In this document: piece by piece, positions 1-8,200 of the stretch
How the letters are laid out: each line of letters opens with the position of its first letter
Position numbering within the stretch: position 1 is the first letter of the stretch
NCBI GenBank assembly: GCA_963788055.1
Contig: CAWBFA010000001.1
Span: 682,001 to 746,000, forward strand
Reading direction: 5' to 3'
Source of the DNA: JACCTU01 sp963788055
GTDB taxonomy: Bacteria > Actinomycetota > Thermoleophilia > Gaiellales > Gaiellaceae
Length of the DNA: 64,000 nt
The notes under the pieces: generated by a model
What the model saw: only the letters and a program-made list of their open reading frames with translations
Told to the model about the DNA's origin: nothing
Databases searched by the model: none
Translations under genes and position numbers: made by a program

Positions 1-936
1 CTGTTCAAGCTCGCTGCGGCCGCGCTCGCGCGGAAGCCCGGCGTGCTCGTCACGGACGTGGACAACTTCCCGACCGACCGGTACGTGCTCGAAGGGCTCG
101 GCGAGCTCGTCGCGTTCGACGCCGACCAGATCGACGGGCCGACCGCCGACGACGTCGCTCGCGCCTGCGCCGGGCGGGACGTCTCGCTCGTCTGTCTCTC
201 CCACGTCGCATACCGGTCCGGTGCGCTCGCCGACGTGCGCGCGATCACGGACGCCGCACACGACGCAGGCGCACTCGTCCTGCTGGACGTCAGCCACTCG
301 GCCGGGGTTGCGCCGATCGACCTCGAGGCGTCGGGCGTCGACCTCGCCGTCGGCTGCACGTACAAGTACCTGAACGCCGGTCCCGGCTCGCCTGCGTTCC
401 TGTACGTCCGCGCCGCGTTGCAGGAGGAGCTGCGTTCGCCGATCTGGGGCTGGTTCGGTCAGCGCGAACAGTTCGCGATGGGGCCGGCCTACGACCCAGT
501 TCCGGGGATCGGCCGCTTCCTCGCGGGGACGCCGCCGATCCTCGGCCTCGAAGCCGTCGAGGTCGGGGCAGAGCTCATTCGCGAGGCAGGGATCGACGCG
601 CTCCGTCGAAAGAGCGTCGCCTTGACCGAGCTCGTCGTCTCGCTCTGCGACCAGCGCCTCGCTCAGCTCGGGTTCGAGCTCGGGACGCCACGAGATCCCG
701 AGCGCCGCGGCGCTCACGTGTCCGTCCGCCACGTGGACGGGTGGCGCATCTGCCGCGCCTTGATCGAGCGCGCCGACGTCGTCCCTGACTTCCGCTCGCC
801 CGACTCCATCCGGCTCGGCCTTCCCCCGCTCTACACGCGCTTCGTTGACGCGTGGGACATCGTCGACCGGCTCGCGCTGCTCGTTGAGGGCGGCGAGCAC
901 GAGCTCGTCGACGCCGCGCCTGCGAGGGTGACGTGA
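1..936 (+). CDS. kynU: Kynureninase, 3' part (5' end outside window)
   Basis: PLP-dependent hydrolysis of kynurenine (or 3-hydroxykynurenine) to anthranilate (or 3-hydroxyanthranilate) and alanine in tryptophan breakdown. The reading frame is open from base 1, where it encodes LFKLAAAALARKPGV, the usual kynureninase lead-in to the DNFPTD segment, so the N terminus lies upstream of the window. The PLP-binding lysine is in GCTYKYLNAGPG, and LLDVSHSAGV is the Asp/His region near the ring of the cofactor. The C-terminal small domain is complete and the gene ends in a GTGA overlap with udgX, so the two are probably co-transcribed. A generic class V aminotransferase is possible, but the CTYKYLNAGPG block is specific for kynureninase. 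Confidence 0.88.
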   Translation: MFKLAAAALARKPGVLVTDVDNFPTDRYVLEGLGELVAFDADQIDGPTADDVARACAGRDVSLVCLSHVAYRSGALADVRAITDAAHDAGALVLLDVSHSAGVAPIDLEASGVDLAVGCTYKYLNAGPGSPAFLYVRAALQEELRSPIWGWFGQREQFAMGPAYDPVPGIGRFLAGTPPILGLEAVEVGAELIREAGIDALRRKSVALTELVVSLCDQRLAQLGFELGTPRDPERRGAHVSVRHVDGWRICRALIERADVVPDFRSPDSIRLGLPPLYTRFVDAWDIVDRLALLVEGGEHELVDAAPARVT

Positions 937-1535
937 GCGCCGCCGACTACGTGCCCGAGCTGCTCACCCTCGAGTCGCTCCGCCAGGCCGCGAAGCTCTG
1001 CCACGGCTGCGACCTGTGGCGCAACGCGACGCAGACGGTCTTCGGCGAGGGGCCTGAGGACGCGGAGCTGATGTTCGTCGGCGAGCAGCCCGGCGATCAA
1101 GAGGACACGCTCGGGCGTCCCTTCGTCGGCCCCGCGGGGCGCATCTTCGACCAAGCGGTCGAGCAGGTCGGGATCGATCGATCACGCGTCTATGTGACGA
1201 ACGCGGTGAAGCACTTCAAGTGGCAGCCACGTGGCAAGCGGCGGATCCACCAGAAGCCGAACGCTGCGGAGTTGGCCGCCTGCCGGCCGTGGCTCGACGC
1301 AGAGCTCGCCGTGGTGGAGCCCAGCGTGCTCGTGTGCCTCGGTGCGACCGCTGCGCAGGCGCTCCTCGGGCGAGCGTTCCGAGTGACGAAGCAGCGCGGA
1401 GCGCCGGTCGACTCCCCGCTCGCTGAGGTCGTGATCGCGACGATCCATCCGTCCGCGATCCTCCGCGCCGAGGACCGCGACGCCGAGTACGCGGCTTTCG
1501 TCGCCGATCTCGAACGGGTCGCCGCGCTGCTCTAG
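933..1535 (+). CDS. udgX: UdgX-type uracil-DNA glycosylase (iron-sulfur)
   Basis: 200-residue family 4/UdgX uracil-DNA glycosylase, cytosolic DNA repair. Visible motifs are GEQPGDQED (catalytic water/uracil pocket), the [4Fe-4S] cysteines in CHGCDLW near residue 25 and in the CRPW and LVCLG segments, the insertion KRRIHQKPN near residue 103, and the C-terminal HPSAIL motif. The R-loop KRRIH is the hallmark of UdgX, whose His in M. smegmatis becomes covalently joined to the abasic sugar after uracil removal (family knowledge). The GTG start lies within the kynureninase stop (GTGA), so it is translationally coupled. Its stop overlaps the convergent BON gene by 4 bases. Confidence 0.9.
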   Translation: MSAADYVPELLTLESLRQAAKLCHGCDLWRNATQTVFGEGPEDAELMFVGEQPGDQEDTLGRPFVGPAGRIFDQAVEQVGIDRSRVYVTNAVKHFKWQPRGKRRIHQKPNAAELAACRPWLDAELAVVEPSVLVCLGATAAQALLGRAFRVTKQRGAPVDSPLAEVVIATIHPSAILRAEDRDAEYAAFVADLERVAALL

Positions 1536-1885
1536 GTCTGCGCCGACGCTTCGGTGCGCGGAGTGTGCAACAGGTTCTCGACCCTGTCGACGCCCTGGAC
1601 GGTGCGGACGCGCTGCTCGAGCTCCTGAATCAGCGACTGGTCCTCCAGTTCGCCGCGCAGGTAGACGACGCCGAGCTCGACGTTGACGTTTACGTCCCCC
1701 TTCGGCGCCTCAGTGCCGCGAAAGACCTCCGACTCGACTTTCGCCTGCAGGGTCTGGTCGTCGACGGCGGTTGCGCGACTCCCGCTGACGAGTGCCAGCA
1801 CGCGGTCGCGCAGCTTGGCGCGACGCGCCGGGTCGGACAAGTAGAGCAGCGCAGCCCCAAGCGCCGCGAGCCTGAAGATCTTCAT
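1532..1885 (-). CDS. BON-domain protein
   Basis: 117 residues. A hydrophobic N terminus (MKIFRLAALGAALLYLSDP) may act as a short membrane anchor. It is followed by one BON domain from about residue 40 to 108, with the typical V.V..GVVYLRGE strand and VQGVDRVEN helix/strand end. BON domains bind phospholipid or other hydrophobic ligands and occur in envelope-associated proteins. The exact role here is unknown. It converges on udgX with a 4-base overlap and stands alone in its direction. Confidence 0.75.
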   Translation of the reverse strand: MKIFRLAALGAALLYLSDPARRAKLRDRVLALVSGSRATAVDDQTLQAKVESEVFRGTEAPKGDVNVNVELGVVYLRGELEDQSLIQELEQRVRTVQGVDRVENLLHTPRTEASAQT

Positions 1886-1965
1886 GCGTGATCAACCCCT
1901 CTCGATGGTGGTGAACCAGCGTCTACCCCGGCTGGGGTGACGAAAAACGCGAAGTGCCCGGCTGT

Positions 1966-2274
1966 TCAGTCGCCCCAGTCGAAGTCGCGCGATCGGGTCC
2001 AGAGCCCCTCTTCGGTCTCCTCGCCGGTAACGGCGTCCTCGCCGGGCCAACCGAGCGGGCTCACGACGGAGACGACCTGGGTGGCCTCGAGGCCCTCCAT
2101 GGTGTCTTCGATCCGCGCCTGCTCCTCGGTCTTGAACAGCGGGTGGTTCTCGAACGGATCCTGCGACATGTACTGGTCGATCGGCATCCGGTTCTCGAGC
2201 TGCGAGTTGCGGTCGCGAAGCTCGAGATGCTCCTGGATGACTTGTGCGAACAACGACGGGCTCTCTACTGCCAT
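1966..2274 (-). CDS. Conserved hypothetical protein, acidic, 102 aa
   Basis: Soluble, acidic protein without membrane segments or cysteines. The N-terminal part (about residues 8-30) is helical, with an FAQVIQEHLELRDRN stretch, followed by a Pro/Met-rich section and a strand-rich DTMEGLEATQVVSVVSPLGW stretch. I do not recognise a named domain. It is preceded by a purine-rich ribosome site (GGAGTT, with cat at 2272-2274). It lies between the BON gene and the diguanylate cyclase, both also on the minus strand. The small ACCCC/GGGGT hairpin near 1927-1940 may mark its 3' end. Confidence 0.6.
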   Translation of the reverse strand: MAVESPSLFAQVIQEHLELRDRNSQLENRMPIDQYMSQDPFENHPLFKTEEQARIEDTMEGLEATQVVSVVSPLGWPGEDAVTGEETEEGLWTRSRDFDWGD

Positions 2275-2355
2275 AACTCCTCCGAATCGGGGTGGGACAG
2301 GGCGGGGGCCGATTGTAAGGCCACGGTGAAGTCTGACGAGACCTGGGGCGGGAGG

Positions 2356-4146
2356 TTAGCGCAGATCGTGGACGTCGACACCCACCGGAGCCCGCCGGAC
2401 GCGGTTCTTTCCGCTCCTTTTGGCCTCGTAGAGGGCCGCGTCCGCCGCTGCCACGAGGTCTGCGGGCCCGCTTTCCTCCTGAGCCTCCGCGACCCCAAAG
2501 CTGGCCGTGACCCAGATGGGAAGGCCCTCGGAGCTCAGGAGGGTCGTGTCCGCGAGGTGCTCCCGGATCCGCTGGGCGAGGCGAACGGCGCCATCGGCGT
2601 CGGTGCCGGGCAGGACGAGCAGGAACTCCTCGCCGCCCCACCGGGCGGCGACGTCGACGTCTCGGACGGAGCGGTCGAGCACGCGGGCGAACTCGCGGAG
2701 GACCGTGTCTCCGACAGGGTGTCCGTAGTCGTCGTTCACGGCCTTGAAGTCGTCGAGGTCGCCGATCACCACCGAGAGGGGACCGCCGAAACGGTCGGCG
2801 CGCGAGAGCTCGGTTGCGAGCGCATCCTCGGCCTGGCGGCGGTTCGCGAGACCGGTGAGGCCATCCACGAAGGCCTGGCGCTCGACGATCCGGTGCAGGT
2901 TCGCGTTGTCGAGTGCGATCACCGACTGGCCGACGAGCGAGGCGGCCGTCAGGCGCGACTCTTCGTCGAAGTGCCGGCCGAAGAGGAAGAGCGTTCCGAA
3001 CGTGCTCTTGCTCGCCCGGAGCGGCAACTCGAGCTGGTCGGACCCCGCGCCCGGCGTGCCGACCTCGACGACCTCGCCGTCCGCGCCGATCAGCACTCCG
3101 CCCGACGCTCCGGTCGCCTCGACCGCCGTCTCGACGATTGCGCGCAGCAGTTGGTCGGAGTCGTGCGTCGCGGCGAGCGCGTCGCCGAAGCGTGAGATCG
3201 CGTCGCGGAGCCGGCGGCGCTCGGACTCGAGCTCCTGCAGCCGGAACTGGAGCTGGTCGGCCATCTGGTTGAACGAGTTGCCGAGCCTCGCGAGCTCGTC
3301 GCGCCCGCGGACGGGGACACGCTCGTCGTACTTCCCCCGCGCGATCGCGTTGGCGGCGCGCGCGATGCTCGAAACGGTGCGCACCACCGAGCGACCCTCG
3401 ACGTAGGCGACGAACGCGATCAGGAGGAGCGCCGCGAGCAAGCCCAGCAGCAGCCGCTGCCGGATGCCCATCGCCGCCGCGTCGATCGCGTCCTGCGGGG
3501 CAGTGACGCCGAGCGTCGGTTCGCCGGTGTGACCGCGGGTCGCCGCGATGAGGACGCGCTGTCGCTTGCCGTTGATCGAAACGGTCGTCGGCTGCTCGGC
3601 CGGGACGTCAAGGCTGGCCTGGGTCCACCCCGCGCCGACGACCAGCCTGCCGCGATCGACGACGATGAACTGCTCGTCCTCGCCGAGACCCGACCGTTGT
3701 TTCGCCTTGCGGAGCAGCGCCTGGTCGAACGGCACCACGGCGATCACGTAGCCGAGCAGGGTGTCCGGTCCGACGACACGCACGCGGCGCTCGGCCGCGA
3801 GCACCGGCCGGTCGCCGAATACGAACTCGGGGGTCTCGACTCTGACGTTGTGTGCGTTCCGAAGGAGCTCCTGCGTCGCCGCCGCGTCGCCGCGGTCGAG
3901 CGCACGCTGCAAGGCCGGGTCGTTCGCGAGCCTGGAGGCCTGGCGCGTTGCTGCATCGAGGTCCTCGCCGTATGCGGCGATCGCGGCACGAAGTCCTGAT
4001 TGAAGCCGCGCGTCGACCCGGCGCACCTCGCTTTGCTTGGCGACCGAGCTGAAGCCCCAGAAGGCGGCCGCCGCCGGGAGGAGTGAGAGCAGGACGAAGT
4101 AGAGGACGAGCTTGAACTTGAAGCTGCGAGCGCTGAGACGGATCAA
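2356..4146 (-). CDS. Membrane diguanylate cyclase (extracytoplasmic sensor-HAMP-GAF-GGDEF)
   Basis: 596 residues. An N-terminal transmembrane segment (about 10-32) is followed by an extracytoplasmic sensor region (about 33-225) and a second transmembrane segment (LLLGLLAALLLIAFVAYV, about 230-250). Next come HAMP (250-305), a short coiled coil, a GAF domain (about 320-425) and a C-terminal GGDEF domain. The active-site loop reads RWGGEEF, so the protein should be able to make c-di-GMP from two GTP, and LDDFKAVND matches the upstream metal site. No EAL domain is present. It is encoded alone, so its receptor is not indicated by context. The signal sensed is unknown. Confidence 0.88.
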   Translation of the reverse strand: MIRLSARSFKFKLVLYFVLLSLLPAAAAFWGFSSVAKQSEVRRVDARLQSGLRAAIAAYGEDLDAATRQASRLANDPALQRALDRGDAAATQELLRNAHNVRVETPEFVFGDRPVLAAERRVRVVGPDTLLGYVIAVVPFDQALLRKAKQRSGLGEDEQFIVVDRGRLVVGAGWTQASLDVPAEQPTTVSINGKRQRVLIAATRGHTGEPTLGVTAPQDAIDAAAMGIRQRLLLGLLAALLLIAFVAYVEGRSVVRTVSSIARAANAIARGKYDERVPVRGRDELARLGNSFNQMADQLQFRLQELESERRRLRDAISRFGDALAATHDSDQLLRAIVETAVEATGASGGVLIGADGEVVEVGTPGAGSDQLELPLRASKSTFGTLFLFGRHFDEESRLTAASLVGQSVIALDNANLHRIVERQAFVDGLTGLANRRQAEDALATELSRADRFGGPLSVVIGDLDDFKAVNDDYGHPVGDTVLREFARVLDRSVRDVDVAARWGGEEFLLVLPGTDADGAVRLAQRIREHLADTTLLSSEGLPIWVTASFGVAEAQEESGPADLVAAADAALYEAKRSGKNRVRRAPVGVDVHDLR

Positions 4147-4271
4147 TCGCTCTGCCCGGGGTGTCGATTCCTCATTCGAGTGACTTCGGCCGGATGGGGC
4201 GAAAACATGAGGGCGATCGTCCCGGGGCTGTCAGGCGTTTGGGAAGTCCGCCGGCGTGCGAGGATGTCCGG

Positions 4272-4448
4272 ATGCCTCGCGTCCGCCGTCCCAGCCCGAT
4301 CGGTCTCGCGCTCACCGCCTTCGAGGTGTGGCGGCGCCTCCCGCCCGAGCAGCGGCGGCAGATCATGAACGCGACCCGGAAGCAGGCGCCGAGGGCCGCC
4401 GCGGCGGCCGTCAAGTACTGGCGCGGCCGGCTGCCGCGCGGCCACTAG
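4272..4448 (+). CDS. Small conserved hypothetical protein, 58 aa, very basic
   Basis: I start this at the ATG at 4272 rather than the longer frame because the upstream part is low-complexity and unlike protein. The product begins MPRVRRPSPIGLALTAFEVW, contains RRLPPEQRRQIM and ends in an Arg/Lys-rich helix. It has no cysteines and no clear membrane span. Small basic proteins of this style, with 'PPEQR' after a hydrophobic helix, occur in actinobacteria, but I know no function. It runs toward sucA, and its stop touches the intergenic repeat at 4446. Confidence 0.5.
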   Translation: MPRVRRPSPIGLALTAFEVWRRLPPEQRRQIMNATRKQAPRAAAAAVKYWRGRLPRGH

Positions 4449-4553
4449 CTGCGCAAGTCGCGAATCCGCTCGCGCGGATCCGCGAGGCGCGAAGACCCCT
4501 AAAGGCGGCCGCTTCGCGGCCGCGGTCGCAGCGACTTCACATCAAGCCTCTAG
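4446..4553 (+). repeat. Intergenic palindromic repeat, copy 1 (fullest copy)
   Basis: The unit contains, in order, GCGCAAGTCGCG, a hairpin with arms TCGCGAATCCGC and GCGGATCCGCGA (4458-4485, one mismatch), a second hairpin with GGCGGCCGC-TTC-GCGGCCGC (about 4504-4523), and the tail CGCAGCGACTTCACATCAAG. The outer AAGTCGC and GCGACTT are also inverted, so the whole unit can fold as a cruciform. It separates the convergent 58-aa gene and sucA, and the sucA TAG lies at its edge. Related copies lie at 15033, 24404, 37058, 50245 and 62915. A bidirectional terminator role is likely but inferred. Confidence 0.8.
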
Positions 4554-7384
4554 GTCGTTGCGCCGAGCGCCTCTCTGACGATCCGGTCCTGCTCGCGCAG
4601 GTGCGCCGTCGGGTAGCCCTCGCTCGGGCTCGCGCGCCATGGGCGACCGACGAAGCGCACAGGCACGCCCGCGACGGAGGCCGCGTCTTCGAGGCGATGG
4701 CGGATCGCGCGCCACGCCCCCATGTTCTGCGGCTCCTCCTGCGCCCAGACGATCTCCTCCAGCGCGCCGTAGCCGCGGACGAGCTCGGCAGCGGCGTCGG
4801 CCGGGAACGGGTAGAGCTGCTCGATGCGCGCGACCGCGACATCGCCTGCAACCGCACGCGTCTCGTGGCCCACGACGTCGTAGTAGAGCTTGCCGGTGCA
4901 AAGCACGAGCCGCCGCGCGGTCGTGTGGTCGGCGTCCGCGTCGTCGATCACCGGCCGAAACGCGCCTTCGCCCAGTTCCTCGAGCCGGCTCATCGCCGCC
5001 CGGAGGCGCAAGAGGCCCTTCGGTGTCATCACGACGAGCGGCCTCGCCGCCGGATCGAGTGCCTGGCGGCGGAGCAGATGGAAGGACTGCGCGGCCGTCG
5101 TCGGGTTGACGATCCGGATGTTCTCCTGCGCGGCGAGCTGCAGGAAGCGCTCGAGCCGGGCGCTCGAGTGCTCGGGGCCGTTCCCTTCGTACCCGTGCGG
5201 CAAGAGCAGCGTCAGCCGGGAGGTCTGGCCCCACTTCGAGAGGCCGGCGACGATGAACTGGTCGATCGCGATCTGCGCGCCGTTGACGAAGTCCCCGAAC
5301 TGCGCCTCCCAGAGCACCAGTGCCTCGGGCGCGGCGACCGAGTAGCCGTACTCGAAGCCGACGGCGGCGTACTCGGAAAGGGGCGAGTTGAACACCTCGA
5401 AGGACGCGCTGCCGTCGCGCAGGTGCTGGATCGGCGCGTAGACCGCACCGTTCTTTGCGTCGTGCAGGACGATGTGGCGATGTGAGAACGTGCCTCGCTC
5501 GGTGTCCTGACCGGACAGCCTGATCGGGATCCCCTCCACAAGGAGCGACGCGAAGGCGAGCGCCTCGGCTTGCCCCCAGTCGATGCCGCCGGCCTCGAGG
5601 CCCTCACCTCGGCGCAGCAGCTGCTTCACCAGCTTCGGGTGGACGGTGAAGTCCTCCGGCACCGTGAGCAGCTCGTTGTTCAGCTCGCGGAGCCGATCTG
5701 CGGCAACAGCCGTGATCACCGGGGCCGTGCTCGAGCGCGGGATCCGCCCGTCGCGCTCGGGAGCAGGCTTGCCGATCGTCTCGCGGAGGCGCTCGTGAGC
5801 CGCCTTCAGCTTCGCTTCCACGGACGCGACGAGCTGCTGCGCTTCTTCCTCGGTGACGACGCCCTCCTCGACAAGGCGCTCCGCGTACAGCTCGCGCGCG
5901 GGCGGGTGGCGCGCGATCAGCTCCGCCATCAGTGGCTGCGTATACGCCGCCTCGTCCTGTTCGTTGTGGCCGTGCCGACGGTAGCCGACGAGGTCGATCA
6001 CGACGTCGTGGCAGAAGCGGCGCCGGAAGGCGGTTGCGAGGCGCGCCGCCGAGAGCGCGGCCTCCGGGTCGTCGGCGTTGACGTGGATGATCGGCACGTC
6101 GAAGCCCTTGGCGAGGTCGCTCGAGTGGCGGGTCGAACGCGCATCGCCCGGATCGGTCGTGAAGCCGACCTGGTTGTTCGAGATCACGTGCAACGTGCCG
6201 CCGGTCGAGTAGCCGCGCAGCGCCTGGAGGTTGAGCGTCTCGGCGACGACGCCCTGTGCCGGGAACGCCGCGTCTCCGTGGATCAGGACCGGGAGCCCGA
6301 CGGTCGGGTCGGCGAGCCCCTTACGGGTGCCGCGGTCGGTCTGCTCCGCGCGTGTCATCCCTTCGACGACCGGGTCGACCGCCTCGAGGTGGCTCGGGTT
6401 CGACGCGAGCGTGAGCTGGATCTCGCCCGAGCGAGTCGACCGCGTCGCGTCGGCGCCGAGGTGGTACTTCACATCGCCCGTGCCGCCCTCAGGATCGGAG
6501 ACGACCGCGTCGATCGTCCGCTCGCCTTCGAACTCGACGAGCACGTACTCGTACGGGCGGCCGAGCGTGTGCACGATCACGTTGAGGCGACCCCGGTGTG
6601 CCATGCCGAGGACGATCCGGTGTGTTCCGCCCTCCGCCGCGAGCTCAATCGTCTCGTCCAGCAGCGGCACGAGGGAGTCGAGCCCTTCGATCGAGAACTG
6701 CTTCTGGCCGAGGAACGCGCGCTGGAGGTACCGCTCGAAGACCTGCACCTCGGTCAGGCGCTCGAGCAGAATGCGCTTCTCGTCGGGGGAGAGCGGCTGC
6801 CGGTAGCGGCCGGACTCGATCGCCTGCCTCAGCCACACGCGCTCTTCGTGGTCGGAGATGTGCTCGATCTCGTACGCGATCGTCCCGCAGTAGGTCTCGT
6901 GGAGCGCAGGCAGAGCGTCGGCGAGCGTCTCGCCCGGGACGTAGAGGCGCAGGTAGCGCGCCGGGATCCGAGCCTGCAGCTCCGGGGTGAGCGGCGGGTC
7001 GAGGCGCTCGGGCTCGAGCGCTGGATCGCCGACAGGCTCCGACCCGAGCGGATCGAGGTTCGCGGCCAGGTGGCCGTGCATGCGATGTGCCTTGACGAGC
7101 GCCATTGCGGCGGCAACCCCACCCAAGAGCAGGTCGTCGGCGGGCTCGACCGCGGCCTTCGGCGCTGCTTCGGCGGGTGCCGATGTGGCGGAGTCCCCGT
7201 TCCCGTCCGCTCGCATGGTCTCGAGCAGCTTCAGCAGCCCGGGATGGGTCGCCACGAGCTCGCTGTCGCCGCTCTCGAACAGGCGCCGCCACTCCGACGG
7301 GACCGCCTCGGGATTCTCGAGGTACTCGTCGAGGAGCGCCCGTGCATAGCCGGCGTTCAGTCCGTCGACATCGAACGCGCTCAC
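4550..7384 (-). CDS. sucA: 2-oxoglutarate dehydrogenase E1 component
   Basis: 944-residue thiamine-diphosphate-dependent E1 that decarboxylates 2-oxoglutarate and transfers succinyl to the lipoyl group of E2 in the TCA cycle. The N-terminal segment (GYARALLDEYLENPEAVP) is the E2-binding region of this family. The core has HRMHGHLAANLDPL, the active-site GMAHRGRLNV, and the ThDP/Mg motif GDAAFPAQGVVAETLN...NNQVGF. The C-terminal domain ends in FVGRPWRASPSEGYPTAH. Length matches stand-alone SucA (about 930) and not the longer mycobacterial E2-E1 fusion. No lipoyl-carrying E2 gene is adjacent. The stop codon sits at the edge of repeat copy 1. Confidence 0.95.
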   Translation of the reverse strand: MSAFDVDGLNAGYARALLDEYLENPEAVPSEWRRLFESGDSELVATHPGLLKLLETMRADGNGDSATSAPAEAAPKAAVEPADDLLLGGVAAAMALVKAHRMHGHLAANLDPLGSEPVGDPALEPERLDPPLTPELQARIPARYLRLYVPGETLADALPALHETYCGTIAYEIEHISDHEERVWLRQAIESGRYRQPLSPDEKRILLERLTEVQVFERYLQRAFLGQKQFSIEGLDSLVPLLDETIELAAEGGTHRIVLGMAHRGRLNVIVHTLGRPYEYVLVEFEGERTIDAVVSDPEGGTGDVKYHLGADATRSTRSGEIQLTLASNPSHLEAVDPVVEGMTRAEQTDRGTRKGLADPTVGLPVLIHGDAAFPAQGVVAETLNLQALRGYSTGGTLHVISNNQVGFTTDPGDARSTRHSSDLAKGFDVPIIHVNADDPEAALSAARLATAFRRRFCHDVVIDLVGYRRHGHNEQDEAAYTQPLMAELIARHPPARELYAERLVEEGVVTEEEAQQLVASVEAKLKAAHERLRETIGKPAPERDGRIPRSSTAPVITAVAADRLRELNNELLTVPEDFTVHPKLVKQLLRRGEGLEAGGIDWGQAEALAFASLLVEGIPIRLSGQDTERGTFSHRHIVLHDAKNGAVYAPIQHLRDGSASFEVFNSPLSEYAAVGFEYGYSVAAPEALVLWEAQFGDFVNGAQIAIDQFIVAGLSKWGQTSRLTLLLPHGYEGNGPEHSSARLERFLQLAAQENIRIVNPTTAAQSFHLLRRQALDPAARPLVVMTPKGLLRLRAAMSRLEELGEGAFRPVIDDADADHTTARRLVLCTGKLYYDVVGHETRAVAGDVAVARIEQLYPFPADAAAELVRGYGALEEIVWAQEEPQNMGAWRAIRHRLEDAASVAGVPVRFVGRPWRASPSEGYPTAHLREQDRIVREALGATT

Positions 7385-7406
7385 AACGCTTGTTGTAGCA
7401 GCAGGC

Positions 7407-7667
7407 TCAGAAGATGGGGCGGTTCGTCACCACGGCGATCGTCATGCCGAGGATGAAGCTGACCGTCGCCGCGCCCACCGCGATCGCGTGCAGGCGGCCC
7501 CAGCGTCCGCCGATCGCGGTCGCCGTCAGGCTGAGCACCAGTGCACACAGTGCGAGCACGACCGGGCGGTAGACGAGCGCCATCGCCGCGAGGAAGATCG
7601 CCGTTGCAGACATGTAGCCGGCCAGCGTCTCGGCGGGACCGCGTCGATCGATTTCGGAGACGCTCAA
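7407..7667 (-). CDS. Small membrane protein, 86 aa
   Basis: The TTG start at 7667 overlaps the TGA of the preceding gene (TTGA), implying coupled translation. After a short polar N terminus (LSVSEIDRRGPAETLAGY) it has three hydrophobic segments: about 20-40, 42-58 and 64-82. The last of these is followed by the polar end TNRPIF. No known domain is recognised. The first 17 residues could instead be untranslated, with an internal ATG (MSATAIF) used. It is last in the leftward series running from 11360, just before sucA. Confidence 0.55.
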   Translation of the reverse strand: MSVSEIDRRGPAETLAGYMSATAIFLAAMALVYRPVVLALCALVLSLTATAIGGRWGRLHAIAVGAATVSFILGMTIAVVTNRPIF

Positions 7668-7912
7668 CGCCGCGCTCCTCGCGCAGCGACGTGCGGGCGC
7701 CCACGCGGGTTGATCGGCCGGCGGGGGACGCGCCAGGTGCAGGACGCCGCAGGTTCGTTCGGCGGGGTGTCGGGATTTGCCGGTACGAGTGCAGCGGGCG
7801 CGTAAGGGTCGGGTGTCGAGCGAATCGCCCACCAGACGACACCGATGAGATAGAGGATCGGCAGCTTCAGCACGAGCATCATGAAGATGAGCTCCCACGC
7901 GGCGGTGCTCAT
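7664..7912 (-). CDS. Small single-span membrane protein, 82 aa
   Basis: An N-terminal membrane segment (about residues 5-30, WELIFMMLVLKLPILYLIGV) is followed by WWAIRSTPDP and a proline/arginine-rich tail with one cysteine. The ATG at 7912 is 24 bases after the stop of the previous gene, and its stop overlaps the next start. The N-terminal 35 residues look like a conserved small membrane protein, while the Arg-rich tail is lower complexity. Function unknown. Confidence 0.55.
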   Translation of the reverse strand: MSTAAWELIFMMLVLKLPILYLIGVVWWAIRSTPDPYAPAALVPANPDTPPNEPAASCTWRVPRRPINPRGRPHVAARGARR

Positions 7913-7936
7913 GCGGCGAGTCTACGCGAACCGTGG

Positions 7937-8200
7937 TCACGCCGACCTCCCCCTGCTGCGGCGCAGGAGCGCGGCCCCCGAGGCGTTCAGAGCCCCGCCG
8001 AGAAGCGGCAGCACGGCGAGCGCCGGCCCGAACGTCGTCGCCGTACCGTGGGCCGTCCGCTCGAAGGACACGAGCCCGAGCCCGCCGAGCCCGACCTCGA
8101 AGGTCTCCCGTCCCGAGGCGTCTGCGAGCGCGGTGAGACCGAGCGCGGCGGCAACCGCGAGCAACGCGGTGGCTGCGGCGCCGAGCGCGAACGCCGTCAC
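7937..8200 (-). CDS. Small membrane protein, 87 aa, coupled to M50 protease gene
   Basis: GTG start within the stop of the protease gene (GTGA). Two hydrophobic segments (about residues 3-25 and 55-75) flank a strand-like extracytoplasmic stretch with GRETFEVGLGGLGLV, and the tail is basic (LLRRSRGRSA). Small hydrophobic partner genes occur in peptide-transport and immunity loci, but the sequence does not identify one. An immunity-type role in the adjacent peptide system is only a hypothesis based on position. Confidence 0.55.
   Translation of the reverse strand: MTAFALGAAATALLAVAAALGLTALADASGRETFEVGLGGLGLVSFERTAHGTATTFGPALAVLPLLGGALNASGAALLRRSRGRSA

Noticed and set aside
7664..7912. Assigning the 82-aa and 86-aa membrane proteins as immunity proteins of the peptide system
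   Set aside because: They are in the same direction but a 24-base gap precedes them and no sequence feature supports this; position near sucA could be incidental.
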